NCBI RefSeq assembly: GCF_040546765.1
Contig: NZ_JBEPOK010000001.1
Span: 124,001 to 188,000 of the forward strand
Reading direction: 5' to 3'
DNA from: Arthrobacter sp. OAP107
GTDB lineage: Bacteria > Actinomycetota > Actinomycetes > Actinomycetales > Micrococcaceae
Length of the DNA: 64,000 nt
In this document: one piece after another, positions 1 through 7,741 of the stretch
How the letters are laid out: each line of letters starts with the position of its first letter
Position numbering within the stretch: position 1 is the first letter of the stretch
Notes under the pieces: model-generated
What the model was told of the DNA's origin: nothing
Databases searched by the model: none
What the model saw: the letters and a program-made list of their open reading frames with translations, nothing else
Made by a program: the position numbers and the translations under genes

Positions 1-151
1 CTACAACGCCACCAGCCACGTGGCAACGCTGAACCCGAACGTGACCCTGGCGGCCAACACGAAGTACACGGCAACCATTTCCACCAGCATCAAGGATGCC
101 GGCGGGAACCCGCTCAGCGGCCTCTCCTGGAGCTTCACCACAGGACGGTAA
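1..151 (+). CDS. C-terminal end of an Ig-like domain surface/secreted protein (partial)
   Basis: Only the last 49 codons are present, read in frame from base 2 to a TAA at 149-151; the gene begins left of the window. The residues (NATSHVATLNPNVTLAANTK, then KDAGGNPLSGLSWSFTT near the end) match the closing strands of a bacterial Ig-like domain of the SbsA/Big_5 type, where a conserved DxxGNxL turn precedes a final W-x-F-T-T strand. Such domains are usually tandem modules in cell-wall or secreted proteins. The catalytic or binding part, if any, is outside the window, so no function can be assigned. A strong hairpin follows the stop. Confidence 0.75.
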   Translation, partial: YNATSHVATLNPNVTLAANTKYTATISTSIKDAGGNPLSGLSWSFTTGR

Positions 152-172
152 CCGAGCAGCTTCACAGAACCT

Positions 173-210
173 CCGGCCCGGCGCCGCCCGAAAGGGCAGC
201 GCCGGGCCGG
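173..210 (+). terminator. Terminator-like hairpin after the Ig-like protein gene
   Basis: Arms CCGGCCCGGCGC and GCGCCGGGCCGG pair perfectly around a loop region that can extend as GCCC-GAAA-GGGC. It starts 21 bases after the stop codon. There is no U-tract, as is common for terminators in high-G+C actinobacteria. Confidence 0.6.
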
Positions 211-310
211 ACCCATGTCTGTTGGCTGAGCTCGTGTCTGGTGGCTGAGCCTCCGCCCGTAGGTTCTCTGGCCGAGCCTGCAAGGTTAGGGAGCGGGTGG
301 GAAGTGACGA

Positions 311-340
311 TTGACACATGCAAAACGTTTTGTGTATTCT
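311..340 (+). promoter_or_regulatory. Promoter of the LacI regulator and fructan operon
   Basis: TTGACA at 311-316 is a perfect -35 hexamer and TATTCT at 335-340 a good -10, with an 18-bp spacer. A LacI-type palindrome lies wholly inside the spacer, so a bound repressor would block polymerase. The start point would be near 347. This is the only clear promoter seen before the five-gene run that follows. Confidence 0.7.
321..332. promoter_or_regulatory. LacI-family operator O1 (CAAAACGTTTTG)
   Basis: A perfect 12-bp palindrome with the central CG step typical of LacI/GalR-family operators. It lies between the -35 and -10 hexamers of the promoter at 311-340. An identical copy is found 33 bp downstream, centre to centre. 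Confidence 0.8.
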
Positions 341-353
341 CATTCCACCCAAC

Positions 354-365
354 CAAAACGTTTTG
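354..365. promoter_or_regulatory. LacI-family operator O2 (CAAAACGTTTTG)
   Basis: A second exact copy of the O1 palindrome, placed in the predicted 5' untranslated region and ending 12 bp before the regulator's start codon, just upstream of the ribosome binding site AAAGGAAG (367-374). The 33-bp spacing from O1 is about three helical turns, so both sites lie on the same face of the DNA and could be bound cooperatively. Confidence 0.8.
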
Positions 366-377
366 CAAAGGAAGTCG

Positions 378-1400
378 ATGACGACGAGAGTAGGGATACG
401 TGAAGTGGCCAAGGCCGCGGGAGTCTCTGTGACCACCGTTTCCCACGCCCTCAACGACGCCACCAGCTCCCGGGTCAAGGCGGAAACCCAGCAGCACGTC
501 CGGGACGTGGCCAGGAACCTTGGCTACGCCCCCAACAGGCTCGCCAGCGGGCTGCGCAACCAGCGCTCCCAGATCCTGGGCCTGGTCAGCGACGAGATCA
601 CCACCACGCCGTTCGCCGGGGCCATGATCCGCGGGGCGCAGGACGCGGCCTATGAACGCGGCTACGTAGTCATGGTGGTGAACTCCGGCCTGGACAGCGA
701 GCTCGAACACCGCGAAATCACGATGCTTCAGCAGCACCAGGTGGACGGCGTGGTGTATGCCCGGCTGTACCACCAGGGGGTCGAGCTGCCGCCTGCACTC
801 TCGGGGATTCCCACTGTCCTACTGGACGCCGTCACTGGTGACCCAGCGGTCTCCTCCATCGTCCCGGACGAGGTCGACGCCGCCGAAACCGCCGTCGAAG
901 CCCTCGTCGCGGCCGGACACACGCGGATCGGAATGATCAACAACGTGGACGACATTCCCGCCAGCCACGGCCGGCTGGAAGGATTCCACAACGCCCTGGG
1001 CCGCCACGGCATCGAGCACGATCCGCGGCACCTCGTCATCACCGTTCCGGAGACCTCCGGCGGCCGTGAGGCCGCCCTGGGTCTCCTCAGCCAGCCGGAC
1101 AGGCCCACAGCGCTGTTCTGCTTCAGCGACAGGGTGGCCATGGGCGTATACCAAGCGGCCGCAGCGCTGGGCCTGAGCGTCCCGGATGATGTCTCGATCG
1201 TGGGCATCGACAACCTGGAGCTCATCGCCGGCTCGCTGTGGCCGGGGCTGACCACCGTGGCCCTGCCGCATTACGACATGGGGCGATGGGCGGTCAACCG
1301 GGTTCTTGACGACATCGAGAACCCGGGGGCGCCGCCGGAACAGGTGCGGCTGGCCTGTCCCCTGATCGAACGGGGATCCGTAGGGCCGCCCAGGACCTGA
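378..1400 (+). CDS. LacI-family transcriptional regulator of the fructan/sucrose operon
   Basis: A 340-residue repressor. The N-terminal helix-turn-helix is unmistakable (IREVAKAAGVSVTTVSHALN, about residues 6-25), followed by the hinge helix and a periplasmic-binding-protein-like sugar-sensing domain (QILGLVSDEITTTPFAG onward). I start it at ATG 378 rather than an upstream in-frame ATG at 318: 378 follows AAAGGAAG and begins right before the conserved HTH, while the upstream extension would be read through both operators. It heads a same-strand run with an ABC sugar importer and a GH32 enzyme, so it presumably senses a fructose-containing sugar or its hydrolysis product. The two perfect palindromes in its own promoter region imply autoregulation. 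The effector is inferred. Confidence 0.9.
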   Translation: MTTRVGIREVAKAAGVSVTTVSHALNDATSSRVKAETQQHVRDVARNLGYAPNRLASGLRNQRSQILGLVSDEITTTPFAGAMIRGAQDAAYERGYVVMVVNSGLDSELEHREITMLQQHQVDGVVYARLYHQGVELPPALSGIPTVLLDAVTGDPAVSSIVPDEVDAAETAVEALVAAGHTRIGMINNVDDIPASHGRLEGFHNALGRHGIEHDPRHLVITVPETSGGREAALGLLSQPDRPTALFCFSDRVAMGVYQAAAALGLSVPDDVSIVGIDNLELIAGSLWPGLTTVALPHYDMGRWAVNRVLDDIENPGAPPEQVRLACPLIERGSVGPPRT

Positions 1401-1549
1401 CGGGATTCAAACAACCACGAGCAATAGAACCAGTTCGTCCCAAACCCCGGGTCCGCCTGAAAAGGGACGCAGCCGTTGCAGCGGCCGCGCCCCTTCCGGA
1501 CCCTGGACCAATCATCCACGCGCAAAATCAGCAGAAAGACTGGACCTTC

Positions 1550-2845
1550 ATGAACAAGCGATTCACACGGATCCTGGCCACCAGCATAGCCGCGGCGGCA
1601 CTCATGGGCAGCCTCGCTGCCTGCGGCAAGGGCAGCGCGTCCGCCACGTCCCAGGACGGCAACGAGATCACCATGTGGACCCACAACGCGGGCAACCCTG
1701 ACGAGCTCGCTGCCATCAAAGCCATCGTCGACAAGTACAACAAGAGCGGCGCCGCCAAGGCTCAGATCAAGGTACAGGCCTTTCCGCAGGAGTCCTACAA
1801 CGACTCAGTGGTCTCGGCGGCCGCTGCCGGGAAGCTGCCCTGCATCGTGGACATCGATGGTCCCAACGTGCCGAACTGGGCGTGGGCCAAATACCTGACG
1901 CCGCTGAAGCTTTCGGCCGACCTGTCCAGGAACCTCCCCAGCACGGTCGCCAAGTGGGAAGGCGAGACGTACGCGGTGGGCTACTACGACGTCGCCCTTG
2001 CCATGTTTGCCCGCGCCTCGGACCTGAAGGCAGCCGGCGTCCGCCCGGCCACGGTTGAAAAGCCGTGGACCAAGGAGGAATTCCAGGACGCGCTGACCAA
2101 GCTCAAGGCCCTGGGCAAGTGGCAGTACCCCCTCGACATGGGGACTGCCGGCACCGGTGAATGGTTGCCGTACGCCTACTCGCCGCTGCTCCAGTCCTTC
2201 GGCGGAGACCTCGTCAACCGCGACGGCTTCCAGTCCGCGGACGGGACCCTCAACGGGGACAAGGCCGTCGAGTGGGCCGGGTGGTTCCGCGGACTCGCCG
2301 ACCAAGGCTTCATGGCCAAGAAGAGCGGCAAGGATTCCACCCAGGACTTCCTGAACAACAAGAGCGGCATCGTCTACACGGGCTCCTGGGCTGCGGACAA
2401 GGCACGTAAGGCGCTCGGCAAGGACCTGGCCGTCATGCCTTCAGTGGACCTCGGCAACGGGCCGAAGATCGGCGGCGCCTCGTGGCAGTGGGGCGTGACC
2501 AGTGGCTGCAAGAACTCCGAGGCCGCCATGGACTACCTCTCCTACTCGCTGAAGCCGGAAAACATCGCCGCCGTGGCCAAGGCCACCGGCACCATCCCGG
2601 CCACCGACGAAGCCGCGGCCCTGATCCCCGCCTTCGCCGAGGGCGGAGAAAACCGGGTGTTCATGGAACTGTCCCGGCAGCAGGCCGTCATGCGTCCGGA
2701 AACGCCTGCCTACCCGTTCATCGCAACGGAGTACGGCAAGGCCGTCCAGGACATCCTGGCCGGCGCGGACGCCAAGACCGTCCTGGACAAGGCGGTCAAG
2801 GCGATTGACGCCAACATCAAGTCCAACGGCGGCTACAAGAACTAG
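1550..2845 (+). CDS. ABC sugar transporter substrate-binding lipoprotein
   Basis: A 431-residue extracellular solute-binding protein of family 1 (MalE/UgpB-like, CUT1 class). The N-terminus has a basic start, a hydrophobic segment and a lipobox LAAC with Cys25 as the expected lipidation site, so the protein is anchored outside the membrane. The body (ITMWTHNAGNPDELAAIKAI, later QWGVTSGCKNSEAAMDYLSY) fits the family. It is followed by two permease genes and a GH32 glycosidase, so the ligand is most likely sucrose, levan- or inulin-derived oligosaccharide. The 149 bases after the regulator contain no LacI palindrome or obvious promoter, consistent with co-transcription. Confidence 0.9.
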   Translation: MNKRFTRILATSIAAAALMGSLAACGKGSASATSQDGNEITMWTHNAGNPDELAAIKAIVDKYNKSGAAKAQIKVQAFPQESYNDSVVSAAAAGKLPCIVDIDGPNVPNWAWAKYLTPLKLSADLSRNLPSTVAKWEGETYAVGYYDVALAMFARASDLKAAGVRPATVEKPWTKEEFQDALTKLKALGKWQYPLDMGTAGTGEWLPYAYSPLLQSFGGDLVNRDGFQSADGTLNGDKAVEWAGWFRGLADQGFMAKKSGKDSTQDFLNNKSGIVYTGSWAADKARKALGKDLAVMPSVDLGNGPKIGGASWQWGVTSGCKNSEAAMDYLSYSLKPENIAAVAKATGTIPATDEAAALIPAFAEGGENRVFMELSRQQAVMRPETPAYPFIATEYGKAVQDILAGADAKTVLDKAVKAIDANIKSNGGYKN

Positions 2846-2928
2846 CCGGCCGCCGGACGGGAGGACGACGGCGGGCAGCACCTGCCGCCGTCGTCCTCCA
2901 GCCGGCACTGACTGTCAACGGAGACTCC

Positions 2929-3888
2929 ATGACAACCACCCAGCTTCCCTCCCGCCGCCCCGCTGTTCCGGCGCCCGGCGGAACCACCCCGGCGGCAGCC
3001 CGCCGCAAACGCCCGCGCCACCTGCGTGAACAGCTCAGCGGCTGGGGGATGATCGCACCGGCAGCGGTCCTCCTGCTCGCCTTCGTGTTCCTGCCGGCGA
3101 TCCTGGGCTTCGGCCTGGCCTTCACGAACGCCCGCCTCATCTCCCCGCGGCCGGTGGAGTTCGTCGGGATGGACAACTTTGCCCGGCTCTTCACCGACCC
3201 CACATTCTGGCGGGCACTCCTGAACGTCAGCTACTTCGCCGTGGTGGTGGTGCCGGTGCAGTCCGGCCTCGCCCTGGCCATGGCGCTGCTGATCAACAAG
3301 AAGTTCCGCGGCGTGAACTTCTTCCGTACCGTCTACTTCCTCCCCGTGGTCACGTCCATGGTGGTGGTGTCGCTGCTCTGGCTCTTCATGTACCGCAAGG
3401 ACGGCCTGATCAACGAGCTGCTGTCCACGTTCAGCTTCGGCCTCATCCCGGGCGCGGACTGGCTGAACGACCCCGCCACCGCCATGCCGGCCATTATCGC
3501 GCTGTCCATCTGGCAGGCCGCCGGCTTCCACATGATCATCTGGCTGGCCGGGCTGCAGAGCATCTCCGGCGAGCTGTACGAGGCGGCGCAGCTGGACGGC
3601 GCCAGCCGCTGGCACCAGTTCCGGTACGTGACCTGGCCGGGCCTGAAGCACACGCGCACCCTGGTCCTGGTGACCATCACCATCCAGGCGCTCGGCCTCT
3701 TTGACCAGGTGAGCGTGATGACGCAGGGCGGCCCGCTCGACTCCACCACCACCATCATCTACGAGGCGGTCCGCTCCGGTTTCAAGCAGCAGGAGACCTC
3801 CTACGCTTCCGCCATCTCGCTCGTATTCTTCGTCCTGGTGCTGCTGGTCTCCGCGGTCCAGCGCTACCTGACCCGAGAGAAGGACTGA
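2929..3888 (+). CDS. ABC sugar transporter permease (MalF-type)
   Basis: A 319-residue CUT1-class inner-membrane permease. A basic Pro-rich N-terminus precedes six predicted membrane segments beginning at GMIAPAAVLLLAFVFLPAI. The cytoplasmic EAA loop, which docks the ATPase, reads EAAQLDGASRWHQFRYVTWP. It forms a heterodimer with the product of the next gene, which starts 1 base after its stop. No ATP-binding subunit is encoded in the cassette. Confidence 0.92.
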   Translation: MTTTQLPSRRPAVPAPGGTTPAAARRKRPRHLREQLSGWGMIAPAAVLLLAFVFLPAILGFGLAFTNARLISPRPVEFVGMDNFARLFTDPTFWRALLNVSYFAVVVVPVQSGLALAMALLINKKFRGVNFFRTVYFLPVVTSMVVVSLLWLFMYRKDGLINELLSTFSFGLIPGADWLNDPATAMPAIIALSIWQAAGFHMIIWLAGLQSISGELYEAAQLDGASRWHQFRYVTWPGLKHTRTLVLVTITIQALGLFDQVSVMTQGGPLDSTTTIIYEAVRSGFKQQETSYASAISLVFFVLVLLVSAVQRYLTREKD

Positions 3889-3889
3889 C

Positions 3890-4768
3890 GTGAAAAACGT
3901 GCTCCGCCTCAATTCCATCGGCGCCATGGCCGTCCGCATCCTGTTCGCGGCCGTCGCCGCCTTCCCCATCGTGTTCATGCTCGTGTCCTCGCTCAAGCCG
4001 GACCAGCAGATCTTCGGTGACATGTCCTCGGTGGCGGCGTTCCTGCCCATCGGCAACATCTCGCTGGACAACTACACCGCAGTTTTTGACCGGGTTCCGG
4101 CCGCGCGCTTCCTCCTCAACTCCGTCGGTGTGTCCGCCGTGACAGTGGTCCTGGGAATCTTTATCAACAGCCTCTGCGCCTTCGCGCTGTCCCGCATGCA
4201 GGTCCGCGGCAAGCGCATCGTGTTCACGGCGATCCTGGCCACGCTGATCGTGCCGTTCCAGACGCTGGCACTGCCGCTGGTGTGGTGGGTGAACCAGCTG
4301 CCCTACTTTGAACTCAACGGCTTCAGCCTGGAGATCTCCAAAGGCTGGCTGGACACGTACCAGGTGCAGATCATCCCGTTCATCGCCAACGCGTTTTCCA
4401 TCTACCTGTACCACCAGTACTTCGAGTCCATCCCCAAGGAACTGGACGAGGCTGCCCGGATCGACGGCGCCGGCTGGTTCAAGATCTACCGCCAGGTGGT
4501 GATGCCGCTCGCCGGTCCCGCCACGGCCACCGTGGCCATCCTGACGTTCCTGCCCGCCTGGAACTCCTACCTGTGGCCGCTCATGGTGGTCCAGTCCGAG
4601 GAACTGCGCCCCGTGATGATCGGCATCCAGTACTTCTTCCAGCTGAACGTCTCCTGGGGTGAGGTGATGGCCTACGCCTCGCTGATCACGGTTCCCGTGG
4701 TGGTCCTCTTCATCGCGTTCCAGCGCTCCTTCATCAACAGCATCGCCTCCAGCGGCGTCAAAGGCTGA
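3890..4768 (+). CDS. ABC sugar transporter permease (MalG-type)
   Basis: A 292-residue second permease of the CUT1 importer. It starts at GTG 3890, immediately after the partner permease stop. Six membrane segments are expected; the EAA loop reads EAARIDGAGWFKIYRQVVMP. The C-terminus (SFINSIASSGVKG) is the usual MalG-type ending. The next gene is the GH32 hydrolase, 32 bases on. The ATPase must come from elsewhere, as with the shared MsiK-type ATPase known in streptomycetes. Confidence 0.92.
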   Translation: MKNVLRLNSIGAMAVRILFAAVAAFPIVFMLVSSLKPDQQIFGDMSSVAAFLPIGNISLDNYTAVFDRVPAARFLLNSVGVSAVTVVLGIFINSLCAFALSRMQVRGKRIVFTAILATLIVPFQTLALPLVWWVNQLPYFELNGFSLEISKGWLDTYQVQIIPFIANAFSIYLYHQYFESIPKELDEAARIDGAGWFKIYRQVVMPLAGPATATVAILTFLPAWNSYLWPLMVVQSEELRPVMIGIQYFFQLNVSWGEVMAYASLITVPVVVLFIAFQRSFINSIASSGVKG

Positions 4769-4800
4769 CCCGGCCCCACTTTCCAGTTCGAAAGCGAATC

Positions 4801-6324
4801 ATGACTTCCCTGAATGCAACGCCCGCCCTCGACTGCCGATACCGGCCCAAATGGCACTACGCTGCGGAGCGCAACTGGCTCAACGACCCCAACGGCCTGG
4901 TGCACTCCAACGGCGTGTACCACCTCTTCTACCAGCACAACCCATTCGGTGACGTGTGGGGCAACATGTCCTGGGGCCACGCCACCTCGGCGGACCTGCT
5001 GAACTGGGACGAGCAGCCGGTGGCCATCCCCTGCGACGAACAGGAGGCAATCTTCTCCGGATCGGCCATGGTGGATACGCACAACACGAGCGGTTTCGGC
5101 GTCGGGGGAGTGCCCCCGCTGGTGGCGGTCTACACCAGCGCCTACTCCCCGTTGTCGCCGCTGGCGGGCCGGCAGGCACAGTCCCTCGCGTACAGCACCG
5201 ACGACGGCGCCACCTGGACCAGGTATGCGGGGAACCCCGTGCTGGACCGGGCGTCTGCGGACTTCCGCGACCCCAAGGTCTTCTGGTACGACGGCGACGC
5301 CGGCAGCTACTGGGTGATGGCCGCCGTCGAGGCCGTCCGGCATGAGGTGGTGCTCTACAAGTCCGGCGACCTCAAAACGTGGGAGTACCTGAGCACCTTC
5401 GGTCCGGCCAACGCCACGGGCGGCGTGTGGGAATGCCCCGACCTGTTCGAACTGCCCGTGGACGGCGATGCGGGGAACACCCGCTGGGTCCTCGTGGTGA
5501 ATCTGAGCCCCGGCGGGATCGCCGGCGGCTCCGCGGGCCAGTACTTCCTGGGAACGTTCGACGGCGTGACGTTCCGTTCCGAAACCACGGTCACCGAGGG
5601 CACACAGACCGACGACAGCCGGATGCCGGACTACGGCTGGCTGGACTGGGGCCGGGACTACTACGCGGCCGTCTCGTTCAGCAACGCCCCCGGCGGGCGC
5701 CGCCTCATGATCGGCTGGATGAACAACTGGCAGTACGCTTCTTCGACACCATCGCAGGGCTGGCGCAGTGCCATGTCCCTGGTCCGCGAGGTCCGGCTGG
5801 AGACCCGCGGCGGGCGCACCATGCTGGTGCAGGCCCCGACGGACCCGTTCGACGCCTCCGGGACGGAACTGTTCGCGGCGGGCCCGGAACCGCTCGCGGC
5901 CGGCGTGCGGTGGCTGCCCGCCGGGGCCTCCGGGGATGTGCTGCGCATCGACGCCGAGTTCCGTCCGGGTTCCGCCGGCAAGGTGGGGCTGGTACTGCGG
6001 GCGGGCGAGGCCGGGGGAGTGCAGGAGCGGACCGTGCTTGCCTACTCTCCTCTGACGGGCGAGCTCAGCCTGGACCGCACCGCGTCCGGGAACGTCGGCT
6101 TCCATGCCGACTTCCCGTCCGTGGAGCGTGTGCCGGTTGCCCTGGATGGCAGCGGCCTGCTGCGGCTCAGGATCTTCCTGGACCGGTGTTCTGTTGAGGT
6201 TTTCGCCCAGGACGGCCTGATGACACTCACGGACCAGATCTTCCCCGCGGAGTCCAGCACCGCCGTCGGACTGCTGGCCGAAGGCGACGGCGCCACCCTG
6301 GTAAGCCTCAGCGTCACCGGCTAG
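4801..6324 (+). CDS. GH32 beta-fructosidase (sucrose/levan/inulin-oligosaccharide hydrolase)
   Basis: A 507-residue glycoside hydrolase family 32 enzyme that cleaves terminal beta-fructofuranosyl bonds. All three GH32 signatures are present: WLNDPNG with nucleophile Asp29, FRDPKV with the transition-state-stabilising Asp157, and WECPDLF with acid/base Glu211. A five-bladed propeller domain (about 1-350) is followed by the C-terminal beta-sandwich ending LDRCSVEVFAQDG. There is no signal peptide, so the enzyme is cytoplasmic and acts on sugar imported by the adjacent ABC system. The motifs do not separate sucrose-6-phosphate hydrolase, invertase and exo-levanase; pairing with an ABC importer instead of a PTS argues for an unphosphorylated substrate. 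Confidence 0.93.
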   Translation: MTSLNATPALDCRYRPKWHYAAERNWLNDPNGLVHSNGVYHLFYQHNPFGDVWGNMSWGHATSADLLNWDEQPVAIPCDEQEAIFSGSAMVDTHNTSGFGVGGVPPLVAVYTSAYSPLSPLAGRQAQSLAYSTDDGATWTRYAGNPVLDRASADFRDPKVFWYDGDAGSYWVMAAVEAVRHEVVLYKSGDLKTWEYLSTFGPANATGGVWECPDLFELPVDGDAGNTRWVLVVNLSPGGIAGGSAGQYFLGTFDGVTFRSETTVTEGTQTDDSRMPDYGWLDWGRDYYAAVSFSNAPGGRRLMIGWMNNWQYASSTPSQGWRSAMSLVREVRLETRGGRTMLVQAPTDPFDASGTELFAAGPEPLAAGVRWLPAGASGDVLRIDAEFRPGSAGKVGLVLRAGEAGGVQERTVLAYSPLTGELSLDRTASGNVGFHADFPSVERVPVALDGSGLLRLRIFLDRCSVEVFAQDGLMTLTDQIFPAESSTAVGLLAEGDGATLVSLSVTG

Positions 6325-6360
6325 CTCCCGCGTTGCTTCCATCCCGGACCGTAACCCCTT

Positions 6361-6387
6361 TGAGGCGCTCCCCCAATTGGCGCCTCA
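6361..6387 (+). terminator. Candidate terminator of the fructan operon
   Basis: TGAGGCGC (6361-6368) pairs with GCGCCTCA (6380-6387) across an 11-base loop, 36 bases after the GH32 stop. There is no U-tract, so this is a modest call. Confidence 0.45.
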
Positions 6388-6488
6388 GAACGGAAGGTCC
6401 AGGCCCGGTTAGGCTGCGGCCCAGGCCAGGAGGGTATTGGCCATGGGCCGCAGGCTTGGTTGGTTCCAGCACCTGCTCCGGTGGTAGT

Positions 6489-6514
6489 GCCGGCGCCTCC
6501 GGAGAGGCGCCGGC
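6489..6514. terminator. Strong hairpin between convergent genes
   Basis: GCCGGCGCCTC and GAGGCGCCGGC form an 11-bp stem with a CGGA tetraloop. It lies just past the stop of the minus-strand lipoprotein gene and could end transcription from either side. No clear U-run follows in either direction. Confidence 0.6.
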
Positions 6515-6528
6515 CACACCCGCAGGAC

Positions 6529-7050
6529 TTACTTGATCATGGTCCCGTCGGGCGCCACGAGGTACCAGACGTTGCCGACGCCCTGGCCGGTGATGTCGCC
6601 GGGGGCCTTGTCCTTCTCCCACAGGTAGACAGGCATGCCGTTGACCGTCACCTGCTTCTTGCCGTCCGGGGTATCAATCGTTCCGACCTTCCCCGTTACA
6701 CCCTCGACCTTGGGGGTGTCCGTGGCAGCAATCACCGGAGGCCACTTCACGAGGCAGTCGCCCAGGCAGTTGCTCTTGCCGGAGTCCTTGACGTCCTTGG
6801 TGAAGTAGTAGACACTCATGCCTTTGCCGTCCACCACGATGTCGCCCTTGCTGGACGATGCGGTCTTGAGGTCCACTGTGGCGCTGTCGCTGGCGGACGA
6901 CGAGGCCGACTCGCTGGCGGTGGTCGCCGGCGACTCGCTGGCCGGGGCCGCCGCCGTAGTGGTGGTGGTTGTGCCGGATCCGCCGCCACATGCCGTCAGT
7001 GAGGCGGCAAGGGCCATAACTGCGAGGCCAACGCTCAGTTGCTTCTTCAT
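6529..7050 (-). CDS. COG4315-type lipoprotein (secreted repeat of unknown function)
   Basis: A 173-residue lipoprotein. The signal peptide ends in LTAC with Cys21 the predicted lipidated residue. A Gly/Thr/Ala/Ser-rich linker (about 22-58) is followed by two copies of the short secreted repeat, recognisable as YYFTKD...CLGDCLVKWPP and then VYLWEKD near the end. Proteins of this class are described as predicted lipoproteins with a Yx(F/W/Y)xxD motif; their biochemical role is unknown. The gene is divergent from an ECF sigma/anti-sigma pair and carries a matching ECF-like promoter, so it is probably a target of that sigma factor. Confidence 0.85.
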   Translation of the reverse strand: MKKQLSVGLAVMALAASLTACGGGSGTTTTTTAAAPASESPATTASESASSSASDSATVDLKTASSSKGDIVVDGKGMSVYYFTKDVKDSGKSNCLGDCLVKWPPVIAATDTPKVEGVTGKVGTIDTPDGKKQVTVNGMPVYLWEKDKAPGDITGQGVGNVWYLVAPDGTMIK

Positions 7051-7101
7051 GTGCTGCTCCTTGGCTCGGGCCGGCAGACTGAGAGACCGGCGCTATCTGG
7101 A

Positions 7102-7130
7102 ATGACGCACAAAGGTGAAGAATGGTTCAA
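7102..7130 (-). promoter_or_regulatory. ECF-type promoter of the lipoprotein gene
   Basis: Read on the minus strand, TTGAACC (7130-7124) is separated by exactly 16 bases from CGTCAT (7107-7102). A GAAC-type -35 and CGTC -10 is the common ECF sigma pattern. The same TTGAAC-[CT]-N16-CGTC-[AG]-T layout is found facing the sigma gene. Confidence 0.6.
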
Positions 7131-7151
7131 AGAATCTGACGCTGACCGGAA

Positions 7152-7180
7152 TTGAACTTATCGCCGGTTGCCGACGTCGT
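7152..7180 (+). promoter_or_regulatory. ECF-type promoter of the sigma factor gene
   Basis: TTGAACT (7152-7158), 16 bases, then CGTCGT (7175-7180). This is the same layout as the divergent promoter at 7102-7130 and suggests that the sigma factor drives its own operon and the lipoprotein gene. Confidence 0.6.
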
Positions 7181-7240
7181 ATTTGCCAGGAGGGCCGGCC
7201 CGCTCGGACGGCTTCATAGGTCATTGCAGGGAGGCCGAAA

Positions 7241-7741
7241 GTGCCGCTGGATGAGGACTTGGTTGCAGCGATCTACCGTGAGCACGGAACGGCACTTCGC
7301 CGGTTTGTGCTCAGTGCTTCCCGCGACCCGCACCTGGCCGACGACATTGTGCAGGAGACGGTGCTCCGTGTCTGGCAGCAGGCGCCCAAGGTTACGGGCA
7401 GCATGCGCAGCTACCTGTTCCGGACTGCCCGGAACATCATGATCGACAACTACAGGAAAGCCCAGCGCCGGCCGGTGGAAGCCGAGGACCGTGACATCGC
7501 GGACCCGGAGGAGGCCACCGGACGGGTTGACGACCTGCTGAACAAGGTACTGATGGAGGAAGCGCTGCTGCGGCTGAGTTCAGAGCACCGTGACGTGCTG
7601 GTGGCGCTGCACTACCGGCGGTTCACGGTAGGCGAGGCGGCGGTGCAGTTGAACATTCCGAGCGGAACGGTGAAATCCAGGGCCTTCTACGCCGTGAAGG
7701 CCCTGCGGACAATACTCGATGAAATGGGTGTGGAGCGGTGA
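7241..7741 (+). CDS. ECF sigma-70 family RNA polymerase sigma factor
   Basis: A 166-residue extracytoplasmic-function sigma factor. Region 2 covers about residues 8-75 (DPHLADDIVQETVLRVWQQ, with the aromatic-rich core-binding and -10 melting helices). Region 4 covers about 105-160 (SSEHRDVLVALHYRRFTVGE then IPSGTVKSRAFYAVKALR, the -35 recognition helix-turn-helix). It starts at GTG 7241, seven bases after AGGGAGG. Its stop overlaps the GTG start of a zinc-finger anti-sigma gene by four bases, so the two are translationally coupled. The arrangement resembles SigK/RskA. Its inducing signal is unknown. Confidence 0.9.
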   Translation: MPLDEDLVAAIYREHGTALRRFVLSASRDPHLADDIVQETVLRVWQQAPKVTGSMRSYLFRTARNIMIDNYRKAQRRPVEAEDRDIADPEEATGRVDDLLNKVLMEEALLRLSSEHRDVLVALHYRRFTVGEAAVQLNIPSGTVKSRAFYAVKALRTILDEMGVER

